Shown piece by piece: positions 45,276-54,726 of a DNA stretch of 64,000 nt. Origin of the DNA: Mechercharimyces sp. CAU 1602 (GTDB lineage Bacteria; Bacillota; Bacilli; Thermoactinomycetales; JANTPT01). The position numbers and the translations under genes are program-made. The stretch is taken from assembly GCF_024753565.1 (NCBI RefSeq), contig NZ_JANTPT010000001.1, positions 1,088,513-1,152,512 of the forward strand, given 5' to 3'. Every line of letters starts with the position of its first letter. The stretch's first letter is position 1. The notes under the pieces were generated by a model that did not search any database, was not told the origin of the DNA, and saw only the letters and a program-made list of their open reading frames with translations.

Positions 45276-46234
45276 TCCCTCTCTTCACTTCCTTCTTTTG
45301 GGCTTAACAACGCCCATTCTAGATCCATCCCTTCTCGGCGTGCCCGACGATCAAAATAAATAACAGTGTACAATGTAGGGAGGAGCGAAGCTGTAAGGCT
45401 GATTAATATTCCGGATAGGAGGGTAATCAGAAGCAGCAAATAGGTGGGTAAATAGATCGCTTCATCCCCTGTCATGGAAAAAGCCAGCACTTGACTCACA
45501 CCCATGGGCACAACTTCAATAATCCCAGCTACTATCGAAACAAGGAGTACCAGTCCAAAAGTACGCCAAAACGACCATCGGGTAAGTACCCAACTACGCT
45601 GCAAAGCTTTAATGTATCCGTTCCTTTCATTTACAATCACAGGAATATAAAGACAAAACCGAATGATAAAAAAGGAAATAGTGAAGAAGAGGATCGGGAG
45701 AACGAAGAATAGGAATAGTGCCCCCATTACAAACCCAATCGTTTGATCAGAACCGATATCTCCTGCCCCAAAAATAATACTGATAAGAACCATTGTCGCA
45801 GCAATCAAAACGGCAATAAAAAAAATAACCAGTCCAAAAAAGAGACAATATAGAATGTTGGTAAGAATACTTTTCCCAGCTATTTTCGGAATTGACTGGA
45901 TCAGTTCTTTAAAAGTTGTGCGCTCGTTCTCCAACAGCTGCCGACGCGTACCTTCCGTTACCGCCGCCCAGAAGAGAGGATAAAGTATCATCATCAACAA
46001 CAAACCTGACAAAATCCCTCCAATAAGGGAAGTTACTCCTGTAAAACTATTTGTCATTGCCATATATTCAGCTTTAATTTGAATCTGCGTATAAAACCAA
46101 TCCATCACAAATTGACTAGGTAAGACGAATAGCAATCCCAGCAAAAAGAAAGGAAGGAATTGCTTTCGATAGATACGAAATGTTGCATCTAGCACCTCCC
46201 CAAATTTCATGGGACCCACACGAAACGTCGACAT
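45272..46234 (-). CDS. Polytopic membrane protein, first gene of the MoxR operon
   Basis: 320 residues with about six helices. MKFGEVLDATFRIYRKQFLPFFLLG at the N-terminus and QRSWVLTRWSFWRTFG in the middle resemble the glycerophosphodiester-phosphodiesterase-type membrane domain (DUF975-like) commonly found beside DUF4129 genes. There is no catalytic domain. The start at 46234 is followed by four overlapping genes on the same strand. Confidence 0.75.
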   Translation of the reverse strand: MSTFRVGPMKFGEVLDATFRIYRKQFLPFFLLGLLFVLPSQFVMDWFYTQIQIKAEYMAMTNSFTGVTSLIGGILSGLLLMMILYPLFWAAVTEGTRRQLLENERTTFKELIQSIPKIAGKSILTNILYCLFFGLVIFFIAVLIAATMVLISIIFGAGDIGSDQTIGFVMGALFLFFVLPILFFTISFFIIRFCLYIPVIVNERNGYIKALQRSWVLTRWSFWRTFGLVLLVSIVAGIIEVVPMGVSQVLAFSMTGDEAIYLPTYLLLLITLLSGILISLTASLLPTLYTVIYFDRRARREGMDLEWALLSPKEGSEERE

Positions 46235-46343
46235 ATTTCTTTAACCCCTCTCTCTATATCTTGCTACCATTATAGCGCATGTCTTGGGAAATCGCAGGGA
46301 AAGCTCATGGAGAGAACATACTTGTATTTAAAGGATGATCCAT

Positions 46344-46895
46344 TTGATTTGGCTTCTAAAAGGCGTTCTAATTATATTAGCCGGCACGCTACTCTTACGA
46401 GTTGCAGGTCGCAAATCGATATCTCAGATGACCCTTGCCCAAACCATCATCATGATCTCACTGGGCACCCTCTTAATCCAACCGGTTAGTAACAAAGATA
46501 TGGGAACCACTTTTGCTATTGCCGCCTCCCTCATCCTCACCCTTTTAGCAATGGAACTGGGGCAACTCCTCTTTCACCCATTGGAGCTCTGGATTACAGG
46601 AAAAGCGGTAGTCGTCATCGAAAACGGAACCCTCCACATAAAAAATATGCGTAAATTACGCCTTACCACCGCTCAATTAGAAACACGTTTACGTCAAGAG
46701 GGCATCGCATTTATTTCCGATGTGAAATGGGCAACACTTGAACCGAGCGGTCAAATTGGATATGAGTTAATGGATCACAAAAAACCGCTCACCCGAGCTG
46801 ACTTTGCGTCTCTCCAAGATGACGCACCAACCCCCACTCTTCCATCACCGCCAGGTAATCTATTCGAAAAAGTAGCCTCTCCAAAAAAACAATGA
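46344..46895 (+). CDS. YetF/DUF421-family membrane protein
   Basis: About 183 residues. LLLRVAGRKSISQMTLAQTIIMISLGTLL is the DUF421 signature after the first helix, and three N-terminal helices precede a soluble domain. In Bacillus, YetF-like proteins affect spore membrane properties. The start is likely TTG 46344, with AAAGGA eight bases before it; ATG 46335 has no ribosome site. It is divergent from the MoxR operon. Confidence 0.85.
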   Translation: MIWLLKGVLIILAGTLLLRVAGRKSISQMTLAQTIIMISLGTLLIQPVSNKDMGTTFAIAASLILTLLAMELGQLLFHPLELWITGKAVVVIENGTLHIKNMRKLRLTTAQLETRLRQEGIAFISDVKWATLEPSGQIGYELMDHKKPLTRADFASLQDDAPTPTLPSPPGNLFEKVASPKKQ

Positions 46896-46931
46896 GATGG
46901 ATAGACTGAACACTTCCGTCCATCCATCTCA
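46893..46931. terminator. Bidirectional terminator
   Basis: TGAGATGGAT (46893-46902) with ATCCATCTCA (46922-46931), plus GAC/GTC inside. It covers the yetF-like stop and ends the M42 peptidase transcript. Confidence 0.75.
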
Positions 46932-46945
46932 GCGAGGCACCTATA

Positions 46946-48010
46946 CTACCTTCCCAGGATCGCTTTAAGACGATCTGTATCGAGCCGCTTAATGATCGCC
47001 ATCAAAAATGCACGTGCTGCTTCTACGTCGCCTTTATCGTAAACGCACGTATGAGAATGTATGTACCTACCACATATGCCAAGCGCCGCGGAAGGAACAC
47101 CTTTTCCTTGTAAATGAGCAGCAGCGGCATCTGTTCTTCCCTTAGAAACAAAAAACTGATACGGAATTCCCTCTGCTTCTGCTGTGTCAATCAAAAATTG
47201 GCGCATCCCGGGCGACATGATTAACCCACTATCCATCAGGCGAATGACGACCCCTTTGCCGATCTCACCGTATCCGTCTGTAACCCCAGGCGTATCTCCT
47301 GCTGGTCCAACATCAACTGCGAAGAAAACATCGGGACGCATCATGGTCGTTGCTGTCCTTGCCCCACGCAATCCCACCTCTTCCTGCACAGTTGCCCCTG
47401 CAATCACCGTATTCTCATATTTAGCGTTTTGCACCTCATCCAATACTTCTAAGCTCATGGCACATCCGAAGCGATTATCACATGCTTTACTCATAAGACG
47501 ATGTCCGCCTTCCATCCACTCAAACGAACCGCGAGGAATAATAGAGTCGCCTGGTCGAATCCCAAACGCATGCACATCTTCTTCATTGCGCGCGCCAATG
47601 TCGATAAACATCTCCTCTAATGGAAAAGGATCCTTCCGTTTATTTGCTGGCAAGAGATGGGGAGGAATCGACCCGATCACACCTGGTACGCTCTCTCCTG
47701 TTGCTGTATATACATCAACACGTTGCGCTAGCAATACTTGTGACCACCATCCACCAAGTGGAGTAAAGTGGAGAAACCCTTCTTTTGAGATACGGGTCAC
47801 CATAAAAGCCACTTCATCCATATGACCGGCCACCATCACGCGTGGGGACTCTTCTTTTCCGGGTACAGTTCCAAACAAGCCTCCCAATCCATCCTGTTTC
47901 ATCGTAATGCTGTTTTTGATCATTTCTTTCTTCATAAAGGAACGAACTGCTCCCTCAACACCGGGGGCTCCCGGTAACTGCGTCAACTTTTCAAATCGCT
48001 TCCAATCCAT
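46946..48010 (-). CDS. M42-family metallo-aminopeptidase
   Basis: 354 residues, full length. The dinuclear metal site residues are visible in AGHMDEV, ACDNRFG, QEEVGLRGA (catalytic and ligand Glu), AVDVGPAGD and HSHTCVYDKGD. M42 enzymes (glutamyl aminopeptidase/TET-like) form dodecamers and trim cytoplasmic peptides. Monocistronic. Confidence 0.93.
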   Translation of the reverse strand: MDWKRFEKLTQLPGAPGVEGAVRSFMKKEMIKNSITMKQDGLGGLFGTVPGKEESPRVMVAGHMDEVAFMVTRISKEGFLHFTPLGGWWSQVLLAQRVDVYTATGESVPGVIGSIPPHLLPANKRKDPFPLEEMFIDIGARNEEDVHAFGIRPGDSIIPRGSFEWMEGGHRLMSKACDNRFGCAMSLEVLDEVQNAKYENTVIAGATVQEEVGLRGARTATTMMRPDVFFAVDVGPAGDTPGVTDGYGEIGKGVVIRLMDSGLIMSPGMRQFLIDTAEAEGIPYQFFVSKGRTDAAAAHLQGKGVPSAALGICGRYIHSHTCVYDKGDVEAARAFLMAIIKRLDTDRLKAILGR

Positions 48011-48108
48011 CGTCTGCTCACACCTTTTATCCTAAATATAGTGCTCCTCCCAATCTATTTGCATGATGAGCCTCAATCCGCTACAGTATGGGAAAGGAGT
48101 GACCAACT

Positions 48109-48285
48109 ATGATTACCAAAGAGATGATCGAGCGAATTAACACTTTAGCCCACAAACAAAAAAGCGAGGGACTCACCTCTAACGAAAAAGAAGAACAAGC
48201 GCACCTGCGTGCACAATACCTTAAAACCATTCGTGGTCGCGTTAAAGAGCAGTTGTCTCAAGTGCGAAAAGTGGATAAACAGTAA
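48109..48285 (+). CDS. DUF896 (YnzC/YneR-type) small protein
   Basis: 58 residues: ITKEMIERINTLAHKQKSEG, then TSNEKEEQAHLRAQYLKTIRGRVKEQL, an unmistakable DUF896 helical hairpin. GGAAAGGAG lies upstream of ATG 48109. Small helical proteins of this family are common in Bacillales; the B. subtilis homologue YnzC is in the SOS region, and its function is unknown. Followed by a terminator. Confidence 0.92.
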   Translation: MITKEMIERINTLAHKQKSEGLTSNEKEEQAHLRAQYLKTIRGRVKEQLSQVRKVDKQ

Positions 48286-48342
48286 AACTGCCCACTTTTC
48301 ACATATCCTTCAACTGCACTTTCTACTTCATCATACCATGTG

Positions 48343-48373
48343 AAAGACTCTGGAAACCAGGGTCTTTTCTTTT
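48343..48373 (+). terminator. Intrinsic terminator after DUF896
   Basis: An 11-bp stem (48343-48353 with 48357-48367, one G-T pair), loop AAA, then TTTTCTTTT. Confidence 0.85.
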
Positions 48374-48383
48374 GTTTTCCCTT

Positions 48384-48400
48384 AGTTTGTACAACAAACT
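48384..48400 (+). promoter_or_regulatory. Palindromic operator, copy A
   Basis: AGTTTGT-ACA-ACAAACT, a perfect 7-bp inverted repeat extended by TTAG/CTAG-like flanks. It lies immediately upstream of the -35 at 48403. The same 17-bp element with one base changed occurs at 60262. Confidence 0.7.
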
Positions 48401-48402
48401 AG

Positions 48403-48431
48403 TTGATCAAATTGAATTGGCATTATATACT
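48403..48431 (+). promoter_or_regulatory. SigA-type promoter of the winged-helix regulator
   Basis: TTGATC (48403-48408), 17 bases, TATACT (48426-48431). The start codon is 24 bases downstream. Confidence 0.6.
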
Positions 48432-48454
48432 GGTTGCAAAGGGGAGAGATGAAT

Positions 48455-48775
48455 ATGATGCCATTTAAGGAAATTACTCGACTGGATAAGCTTGTACATG
48501 AACCGGCAAGATTAGCTATTTTATCCGCATTAGCCGCTTGTAAAATAGCTGAATTTTTGTTTCTGCAAGAATTGACAGGAATGACAAAAGGAAATTTATC
48601 TTCTCACTTAGCAAAGCTAGAAAAAGGAGAACTAGTGAAAATAGAGAAACAATTTATCCGCAACAAAATCCCTCATACTACTATTCAGATCACCCCCCGC
48701 GGGCAACGAGCGATTCAAAAACATTGGGAACAACTTGCTGCGATACAAGATAAGATCGAGCCATGGAAAGATTAG
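48455..48775 (+). CDS. Winged-helix transcriptional regulator (MarR/ArsR-like, single-domain)
   Basis: About 106 residues. DKLVHEPARLAILSALAACK begins a winged helix of the type found in small regulators with an internal 'transcriptional regulator' domain; GMTKGNLSSHLAKLEKGELV is the recognition helix. There are no cysteines suited to metal sensing. The start is ATG 48455 or 48458, after AAAGGGGAG. It is the only gene directly behind operator copy A, and so is the leading candidate to bind that palindrome and its twin near the LysE gene. Confidence 0.85.
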   Translation: MMPFKEITRLDKLVHEPARLAILSALAACKIAEFLFLQELTGMTKGNLSSHLAKLEKGELVKIEKQFIRNKIPHTTIQITPRGQRAIQKHWEQLAAIQDKIEPWKD

Positions 48776-48779
48776 CTCT

Positions 48780-49973
48780 CTATCGAAACCGGGTAAGCAA
48801 CGTTCGCACTGCGTGTTGAAACGAGGCAGGTGAAAACGAGTTTTGAGCCAATTCACGATTTTGTGTTCCTACTCGCTGACGCCTCTGTGCATCATTAACT
48901 AAAAGAGCTACTTTTTCAGTCAAAGTCTCAATATCTCCTTTATCGACAAGATAGTACTGATTTTTCGTGCGACGCATCACTTCAGCCAGCCCCCCTGCTT
49001 CATAGGCCACAACCGGTTTAGCAAACAGCATGCCTTCTAAAGCAGTCAGACCAAACCCCTCCTCTACCTGACTAGGAACGACCAATAGGTCAATCGCTGT
49101 ATAAAAGCGCTCCACCTGATGCATGAAGGGTATTATACGAAAATTATTACAAGCAGGTGAATGCTTGATCAAACTGATACATTGCTCGGCATAAACCTCA
49201 TCCGTCGTATCTGCTCGCACCGCAAGCTGTGCCTTTACCTTCTTTTCATCCAATGACAAGCCTAAATTTACAAAATCTAATGTTCCTTTCTTTTCTGACA
49301 TCTGGGGTGCAATATAGCCAACCACACATTCTTCTTCCCCCACTCCCCACTGTGCACGCTCTTGTTTACGAATCGAAGACCACCGCCGTGGAGCGGTGAT
49401 GGACTGATCCCAGGTAGGATACAATAGTTCCAACTTACTTTTATTCTGATTATTGTAATGCAAGGCTTGTATAGCAGCCTGCGATGATGCCAATATCACA
49501 TCAGCAAAGCGGTGTATCGTACGAACAGCAAACGCTCGTCGCTCCTCTGCGATCACTTCTTGAATCCACCATATTACTGGGATTCCTAGTCTCTTTGCTG
49601 CTTGTGCTGGCAGTACATTTACTGCCGTATTTACGACGATGGCAGTTGGTTTCTCTGTCCGCAAAAATTGTACCATTCTCTTCATCTCTTGTGGGTCAAT
49701 TACTGGACTTCTCCCAAGAAACAAGTCATCTCCTAATGACTTCTTACCTTTAATCATTGTCCAAGAAAGTGAATATGCTAACCTCCGTACCTCAATTCCT
49801 TGCGCACGCGCCATACGTGCCAACTTCCCCTCCTGAGGTACAACCAATATGGACTGATCTTGTGGGAAAAGCCGTTTCACTTTCTCTCCCATCAATAAAA
49901 TGAGCCGTTCAGCACCCGTCATTCGTTCTTGCTGACAAAAATGTGAAAAGAACAACCATTTTTTCTCTTTCAT
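48780..49973 (-). CDS. GT4-family glycosyltransferase
   Basis: 397 residues, GT-B fold. The C-terminal donor site SQVEEGFGLTALEGMLFAKPVVAYEAGGLAEVM carries the E-x7-E motif of retaining GT4 enzymes. The N-terminus is soluble (KKWLFFSHFCQQERMTGAERL). It follows the CgeB-like gene by 20 bases, so both are in one operon, probably building a spore-surface glycan. Confidence 0.88.
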   Translation of the reverse strand: MKEKKWLFFSHFCQQERMTGAERLILLMGEKVKRLFPQDQSILVVPQEGKLARMARAQGIEVRRLAYSLSWTMIKGKKSLGDDLFLGRSPVIDPQEMKRMVQFLRTEKPTAIVVNTAVNVLPAQAAKRLGIPVIWWIQEVIAEERRAFAVRTIHRFADVILASSQAAIQALHYNNQNKSKLELLYPTWDQSITAPRRWSSIRKQERAQWGVGEEECVVGYIAPQMSEKKGTLDFVNLGLSLDEKKVKAQLAVRADTTDEVYAEQCISLIKHSPACNNFRIIPFMHQVERFYTAIDLLVVPSQVEEGFGLTALEGMLFAKPVVAYEAGGLAEVMRRTKNQYYLVDKGDIETLTEKVALLVNDAQRRQRVGTQNRELAQNSFSPASFQHAVRTLLTRFR

Positions 49974-49993
49974 GCTTCTTTCCCCACCTTACC

Positions 49994-51007
49994 TTACCTC
50001 TTCTTCCCTTCTGCATACTGTTCCATAAAAGCTAGCAGCGTACGCAAACGGTGTTTATAGCGGTGATCTCTTTGTGTACGCATATATCCTGCAGATGAGA
50101 TCAACACCCGTTCCTTCTGACGGGGGAGGTAATATTCGATTTTTTCTCGCAAGTCATGAACTCCTCGATAAGAAATAATCTCTTCTCCGATGCGATAATA
50201 ATTTTGTAGCCCGCGCCTCCACGTAGCCAATTGAAAAGAACGACATGCCGCAATTTCAAATGTACGGCTATTAGGGGTGACAGCCGGCAAATTCTCTAGA
50301 TTCTCTTTGCGGTCATTGCGAGTCCGATGGATATTAAGAACAATCTTGGCACCGTTATAATATTTCATTACCTCAGTTGGAGGAATGGGGCGATTATAGA
50401 TGTGAGTGCGTAGAGCATTATAATGCTTCAACTTCTCCCACCATTGTCCGATTAAGATAAATTTCTTCTCCCGCAAAAAAGGAGCCAACTGATCAAAAAC
50501 GTGGAGACGAGCAGGAAATCCACTGCCGATAAAACAGAGATCAGAATGATATTGTGAGGGAACTTGCGCTGGAACATACTTCTCTTCATTATAAGCAAGC
50601 GGTACATGAACACACGGCTTTCCCCGCTTCTGATAAAAAGGGAGACTAGCTGCATCTTGCGTCACCACAAAATCATAAGGGATAGTCAAGGTTGCATGCG
50701 TTTGAAGACGGTACGGATCATCTACCACCCATATCCCGATAGGCACACCCACCTTCCGCTTTATTTCCCGAACCTTATCTGACGATATCCTCATCCCACG
50801 AAATGCTAAAATGACATCAGGAGAAAAAGCGCGTATCCGCCTTAATAACTGCCGATTCGACTCCCTCCCAATAAGAAATGTACTGAAGCGAAAATTGCGT
50901 AAGGAACAGGAGAGTTGCCGCAAACCTAATATAATCGCCTGATCTTCGTCTGCTAACTCTTTGTTAAAGGTAAACCCGCAACCGGATGAGAGATAAAAAA
51001 GACGCAT
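49994..51007 (-). CDS. CgeB-like glycosyltransferase (copy 1)
   Basis: 337 residues from ATG 51007, chosen because GGGAG precedes it. SPDVILAFRGMRIS, then IGIWVVDDPYRL and a late YNGAKIVLNIHRTRND match the CgeB (spore maturation) family. The last segment, NSRTFEIAACRSFQLA, is the usual donor-site region. CgeB proteins decorate the outermost spore layer. The copy at 56129 is about the same length and shares all these motifs. Confidence 0.85.
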   Translation of the reverse strand: MRLFYLSSGCGFTFNKELADEDQAIILGLRQLSCSLRNFRFSTFLIGRESNRQLLRRIRAFSPDVILAFRGMRISSDKVREIKRKVGVPIGIWVVDDPYRLQTHATLTIPYDFVVTQDAASLPFYQKRGKPCVHVPLAYNEEKYVPAQVPSQYHSDLCFIGSGFPARLHVFDQLAPFLREKKFILIGQWWEKLKHYNALRTHIYNRPIPPTEVMKYYNGAKIVLNIHRTRNDRKENLENLPAVTPNSRTFEIAACRSFQLATWRRGLQNYYRIGEEIISYRGVHDLREKIEYYLPRQKERVLISSAGYMRTQRDHRYKHRLRTLLAFMEQYAEGKKR

Positions 51008-51197
51008 TTTACCTACTCCCAACTTTCCATCGTTCCGTTCACGAAGTACTTTATATCCCATCATATTTCCCAGCTGTGGCAGGAGCGACAAAATTCCGCT
51101 CATACCCTATCTTCCTAGTAGGAGGAATCACAGGCGCAAAGCAAATAACATATAGTGTAGATAACCGGTAACATAAACAGAAGCGAGGTGTGAGCGT

Positions 51198-52538
51198 GTG
51201 AAAATTGTTTGGATTGCTGTTGATACCTTGCGAGCCGATCGGGTGGGTTGCTACCAACCAAAAAAAGAATCCTTAACCCCTCATATGGATTCACTAGCGG
51301 AAGAAAGCATCTTATTTGAAAAAATGATTGCAGAAAACAATGTAACCCAAAGTGCTTTTGTAACCATGATGAGTGGAAGACATCCCTATCAACATGGGAT
51401 TGTTAATATGAAACCACGTAGCATCCCTCGAAAAATACACCCTTTAAGCTTGCTTTTACGAAAACACGGCTATCAAACTGGCGCTATTGATTGTAACTAC
51501 CGTATTACCGGTCCCGAAAATCCATGGTTTACCCGCGGGTATCAAACGTATATCGACCCTGCTCGGGATCGCACCACGCACTTAACAACCTCAGCAGATG
51601 AAATTAACGAACATGCACTTCCTTGGTTGGAAGAGCATTATGATAAAGAAAATTTTTTTCTTTTCTTACATTATTGGGATCCACACTACCCTTACCGTCC
51701 TCAATCAGATGTCCCCATTACCATTGAGCCCATTCGAGATGACCATCTTCAGTTAAAAAATGTGATGCGGGAGCCTCTCTACAGTTATGTAAAAGAGTGG
51801 AACCCCGAAACAAATAATCCCGACTACATTTGTGCGCAGTACGATCAAACTGTTTCCCAAGTAGATCGAGCCATCGGCGAAGTGATTGCCACGTTGAAAC
51901 GGTTACAGATCTTTGAAGATACCCTTCTCCTACTCGTTGCCGATCATGGAGAGGGGATGGGAGACCACCAAATTTATTTTAATCATCACTCTTTATACGA
52001 TAGCATGATCCACGTTCCTTTTATGCTCTGCTACCCACGCCAATTCCCCCAACACAAACGGATACCCGCTCTAGTAGAACAAGCCGATATTACTCCCACC
52101 ATTCTTACCTTAGCCAACATTCAGCCGCCACGACACTTCACACCTATGGACGGCAAACCTCTTATCCCCTTAATCCATGAACGAAAAAAAGAAATTCACC
52201 CCTTCGTCATCTCCTGTGAAGCTAATTGGCACTTGAAGCGCTCTATTCGCACACATAAGTGGAAGCTTATTCAAGCCTTCGATAAGGATGCTTATGGTAA
52301 TCCACGCTTTGAATTGTATGATCTAGTAAATGATCCATTAGAGAATTCAAATCTAGCAGCAAAACATCCTCAAATCGTGAAAACTTTGCACCGACAAATG
52401 ACTCGCTGGGTGCGCTATATGCTGAAAAAATATAAAAGGGAAGATCCACTACGTATAGGGGTACGTGAACATCTTCATCCTTTAACCGCGAATGAGGAGG
52501 AAAAAGTAAAAAAACGCTTAACCGAGCTCGGCTACTAA
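51198..52538 (+). CDS. Sulfatase-fold hydrolase with Thr at the nucleophile position
   Basis: 446 residues from GTG 51198. AVDTLRADRVGCY and VADHGEGMGDH are sulfatase/alkaline-phosphatase metal motifs. Where sulfatases have C-x-P-S-R before the M-S/T-G, this protein has T50-Q-S-A-F, so no formylglycine can form. It is more like phosphohydrolases or phosphoglycerol transferases that use Thr. It probably acts on a phospho- or sulfo-substituent of a surface polymer. Divergent from the CgeB-like gene. Confidence 0.82.
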   Translation: MKIVWIAVDTLRADRVGCYQPKKESLTPHMDSLAEESILFEKMIAENNVTQSAFVTMMSGRHPYQHGIVNMKPRSIPRKIHPLSLLLRKHGYQTGAIDCNYRITGPENPWFTRGYQTYIDPARDRTTHLTTSADEINEHALPWLEEHYDKENFFLFLHYWDPHYPYRPQSDVPITIEPIRDDHLQLKNVMREPLYSYVKEWNPETNNPDYICAQYDQTVSQVDRAIGEVIATLKRLQIFEDTLLLLVADHGEGMGDHQIYFNHHSLYDSMIHVPFMLCYPRQFPQHKRIPALVEQADITPTILTLANIQPPRHFTPMDGKPLIPLIHERKKEIHPFVISCEANWHLKRSIRTHKWKLIQAFDKDAYGNPRFELYDLVNDPLENSNLAAKHPQIVKTLHRQMTRWVRYMLKKYKREDPLRIGVREHLHPLTANEEEKVKKRLTELGY

Positions 52539-52548
52539 CCCGATAGAT

Positions 52549-52602
52549 AAAAAGGAGGAGAGATATGGGGAATGCATGCCCCCATATCTCTCCTCCTTTT
52601 TC
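52549..52602. terminator. Strong bidirectional terminator
   Basis: A 21-bp stem (52550-52570 with 52580-52600) and a T-run; between the convergent hydrolase genes. Confidence 0.9.
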
Positions 52603-52609
52603 GTTTTAA

Positions 52610-54022
52610 TCATGATTCTTGTGTACGAATCACCTTTCCCACCATTCCCGCTAATGGTGAGATGCCGAATTCATTTAGCACAGTAGGTGCAATATCAGCA
52701 ATTTGCAATCCATGCAACAATAGCCCTCCATCCACGCGTTGCGAGTTGTTTTTCCACGATGAAATAAAAATTCCTTCGTAATCATGATTGGCACCATCTG
52801 GACCAACATCATTTTCATGCGTAAATATCTGGTTCCCACCTACCAAGCCAATCGAACGCCAATACAGATCCCCAAAGTAGGCAATCAGATCGGGGGGAAT
52901 GTTATTGGTCGTCTCATATTTTTTATCCGGCTTAAACACCGTCACCGGAAAACGAGCGCCGTGATCATCTTTAAGTGATCTTAGCTTTTTAATCAATTGA
53001 TTTCGCGTACGTTCATAACGGCTGGCATCTACCAATCCATGCGGCTCTCTCCCCTTTACATTGAGATGAATACGGCCATAATATCCTCCGTATCCCCACG
53101 CTTTCGTACGTCTCCAATCCACTTCAGATAAGTCGAGCGGACCTAGTTGTGTTGGCTCCTTTTTAAGGGTAAGGTACCCTTCTTTCCGCAACCATTCATT
53201 GATACAAAAACCTCCATCCATGCGTTTTGCCCCGTGATCGGAAACTACCATAATCATAGGGTTTCCTGGCACAGAGGCAATCAGCTCCCCAATCTGTTGA
53301 TCCACATATTGATAGTACTGCAAAATAGCATCACGATATTGAGATGGCTCATGCAACACATGTTTCGAATCCATCAAATGCCAAAAAGCATGATGAATCC
53401 GATCTATCCCCATCTCTACCATCATAAAAAAATCCCATTCTTTCGCTTGCAATAAGTAGCGTGCGGTTTGAAAGCGTAGTCGAGTCATCTCGTATATAGA
53501 GGTAAGCAGTTCATCATACTTAGCTGTCCGAAAATTATCTACATCAAATAAGTACGTACCTATTTTTCTTTCTATCTCATGTTTTAATGCTGAGGGATAC
53601 GTATAAGGAGAGGAGGCGTCTGGAGTAAGGCAACATGAGATCATATTTCCTTCTATCGGCTTAACTGGATATGTGGGCGGAACCCCCATTACCAGTGACT
53701 GGAATCCATGTTCACCTAGAACATCCCAGATCGTAGGTTCTGTAATCACAGAGCTATCTACAATTCCAACAGAGTTATACCCATAGTCAAAGCGATTACG
53801 AAATCCGTAACATCCTAACTGACCGGGATCTTTTCCCGTCACCATCGATGCCCAAGCAGGAACTGTGATAGGAGGATCTGTACTGCGCAGACGAGCAGAG
53901 GCACCTGATTGTATCAAACGCTTAAGATGAGGCAATTTATCGAGAAAACGGGTAAAAACAAGCTCAGGATCGGCACAATCCAGGCCAATCACCATCACCT
54001 TCTTCTCTCTTACCCTCATCAT
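52610..54022 (-). CDS. Type I phosphodiesterase / nucleotide pyrophosphatase family protein
   Basis: 470 residues. IGLDCADPE supplies the metal Asp, and PPITVPAWASMVTG places the nucleophile Thr53, as in AP-superfamily phosphodiesterases; VVSDHGAKRMDGGF completes the site. It is not FGly-type. Its start overlaps the APS kinase stop by 4 bases (ATGA), so the two are coupled. The substrate may be a nucleotide-linked or phosphodiester-linked polymer unit. Confidence 0.85.
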   Translation of the reverse strand: MMRVREKKVMVIGLDCADPELVFTRFLDKLPHLKRLIQSGASARLRSTDPPITVPAWASMVTGKDPGQLGCYGFRNRFDYGYNSVGIVDSSVITEPTIWDVLGEHGFQSLVMGVPPTYPVKPIEGNMISCCLTPDASSPYTYPSALKHEIERKIGTYLFDVDNFRTAKYDELLTSIYEMTRLRFQTARYLLQAKEWDFFMMVEMGIDRIHHAFWHLMDSKHVLHEPSQYRDAILQYYQYVDQQIGELIASVPGNPMIMVVSDHGAKRMDGGFCINEWLRKEGYLTLKKEPTQLGPLDLSEVDWRRTKAWGYGGYYGRIHLNVKGREPHGLVDASRYERTRNQLIKKLRSLKDDHGARFPVTVFKPDKKYETTNNIPPDLIAYFGDLYWRSIGLVGGNQIFTHENDVGPDGANHDYEGIFISSWKNNSQRVDGGLLLHGLQIADIAPTVLNEFGISPLAGMVGKVIRTQES

Positions 54023-54567
54023 TCTTTCTCCCCTTCTGTCGGAATAACCCCTCGTTTCTCCAGGAACAAAATGAGATTGCGAGCACTACCCTCTGGACTC
54101 TCATTTTCTGTATCCAATATTAATTCCGGATAAAGCGGTTCTTCGTATGGGTCACTTATTCCAGTAAAATCTTTAATCTCCCCATTGATCGCCCGTTTAT
54201 ATAAACCTTTCACGTCCCTTTTCACACAGCGATCCAAGGAGCACTTTACATATACTTCAGCAAAAGAATCAATCACTTGACGACAGTGTTCTCTCATATT
54301 ACGGTACGGAGAAATGAAAGAGGCAAGTACAATGACATCATGCTTTGTTAGTAGCTGCGAGACATAAGCTACGCGCTCGATATTGGCTGCGCGATCCACC
54401 TTAGAAAAACCAAGATCTTTTGTTAACCCCGCCCGGACAATATCGCCGTCCAAACGCTGGACTCGCATACCTCTTTGCTTCAATATTGCTTCCGCGTGAC
54501 AAGCAATTGTTGTTTTCCCAGCTCCTGATAACCCTGTTAACCACAATGTTATTCCTTTTTGCCTCAT
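54019..54567 (-). CDS. cysC: Adenylyl-sulfate (APS) kinase
   Basis: 182 residues. P-loop GLSGAGKT at 12-19; DGDIVRAGL, DRAANIERVA and FISPYRNMRE are CysC signatures. It phosphorylates APS to PAPS. No ATP sulfurylase, PAPS reductase or recognisable sulfotransferase accompanies it, so PAPS is probably supplied for sulfation of a surface glycan by an enzyme elsewhere. It forms an operon with the phosphodiesterase. Confidence 0.9.
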   Translation of the reverse strand: MRQKGITLWLTGLSGAGKTTIACHAEAILKQRGMRVQRLDGDIVRAGLTKDLGFSKVDRAANIERVAYVSQLLTKHDVIVLASFISPYRNMREHCRQVIDSFAEVYVKCSLDRCVKRDVKGLYKRAINGEIKDFTGISDPYEEPLYPELILDTENESPEGSARNLILFLEKRGVIPTEGEKE

Positions 54568-54726
54568 GACGACACCTCCGTTATAGCAGTAAGATATGCC
54601 TTTGTACGTGACAGGGAAACGCCCTTTTGCCTATGAGCACACAAAGAAGGGACAACGCCTAGAACTTTCAAATTCAATTTACATATAATGATATAGCTAA
54701 ATGTCAAGGTATAGGAGTGAGAAATA

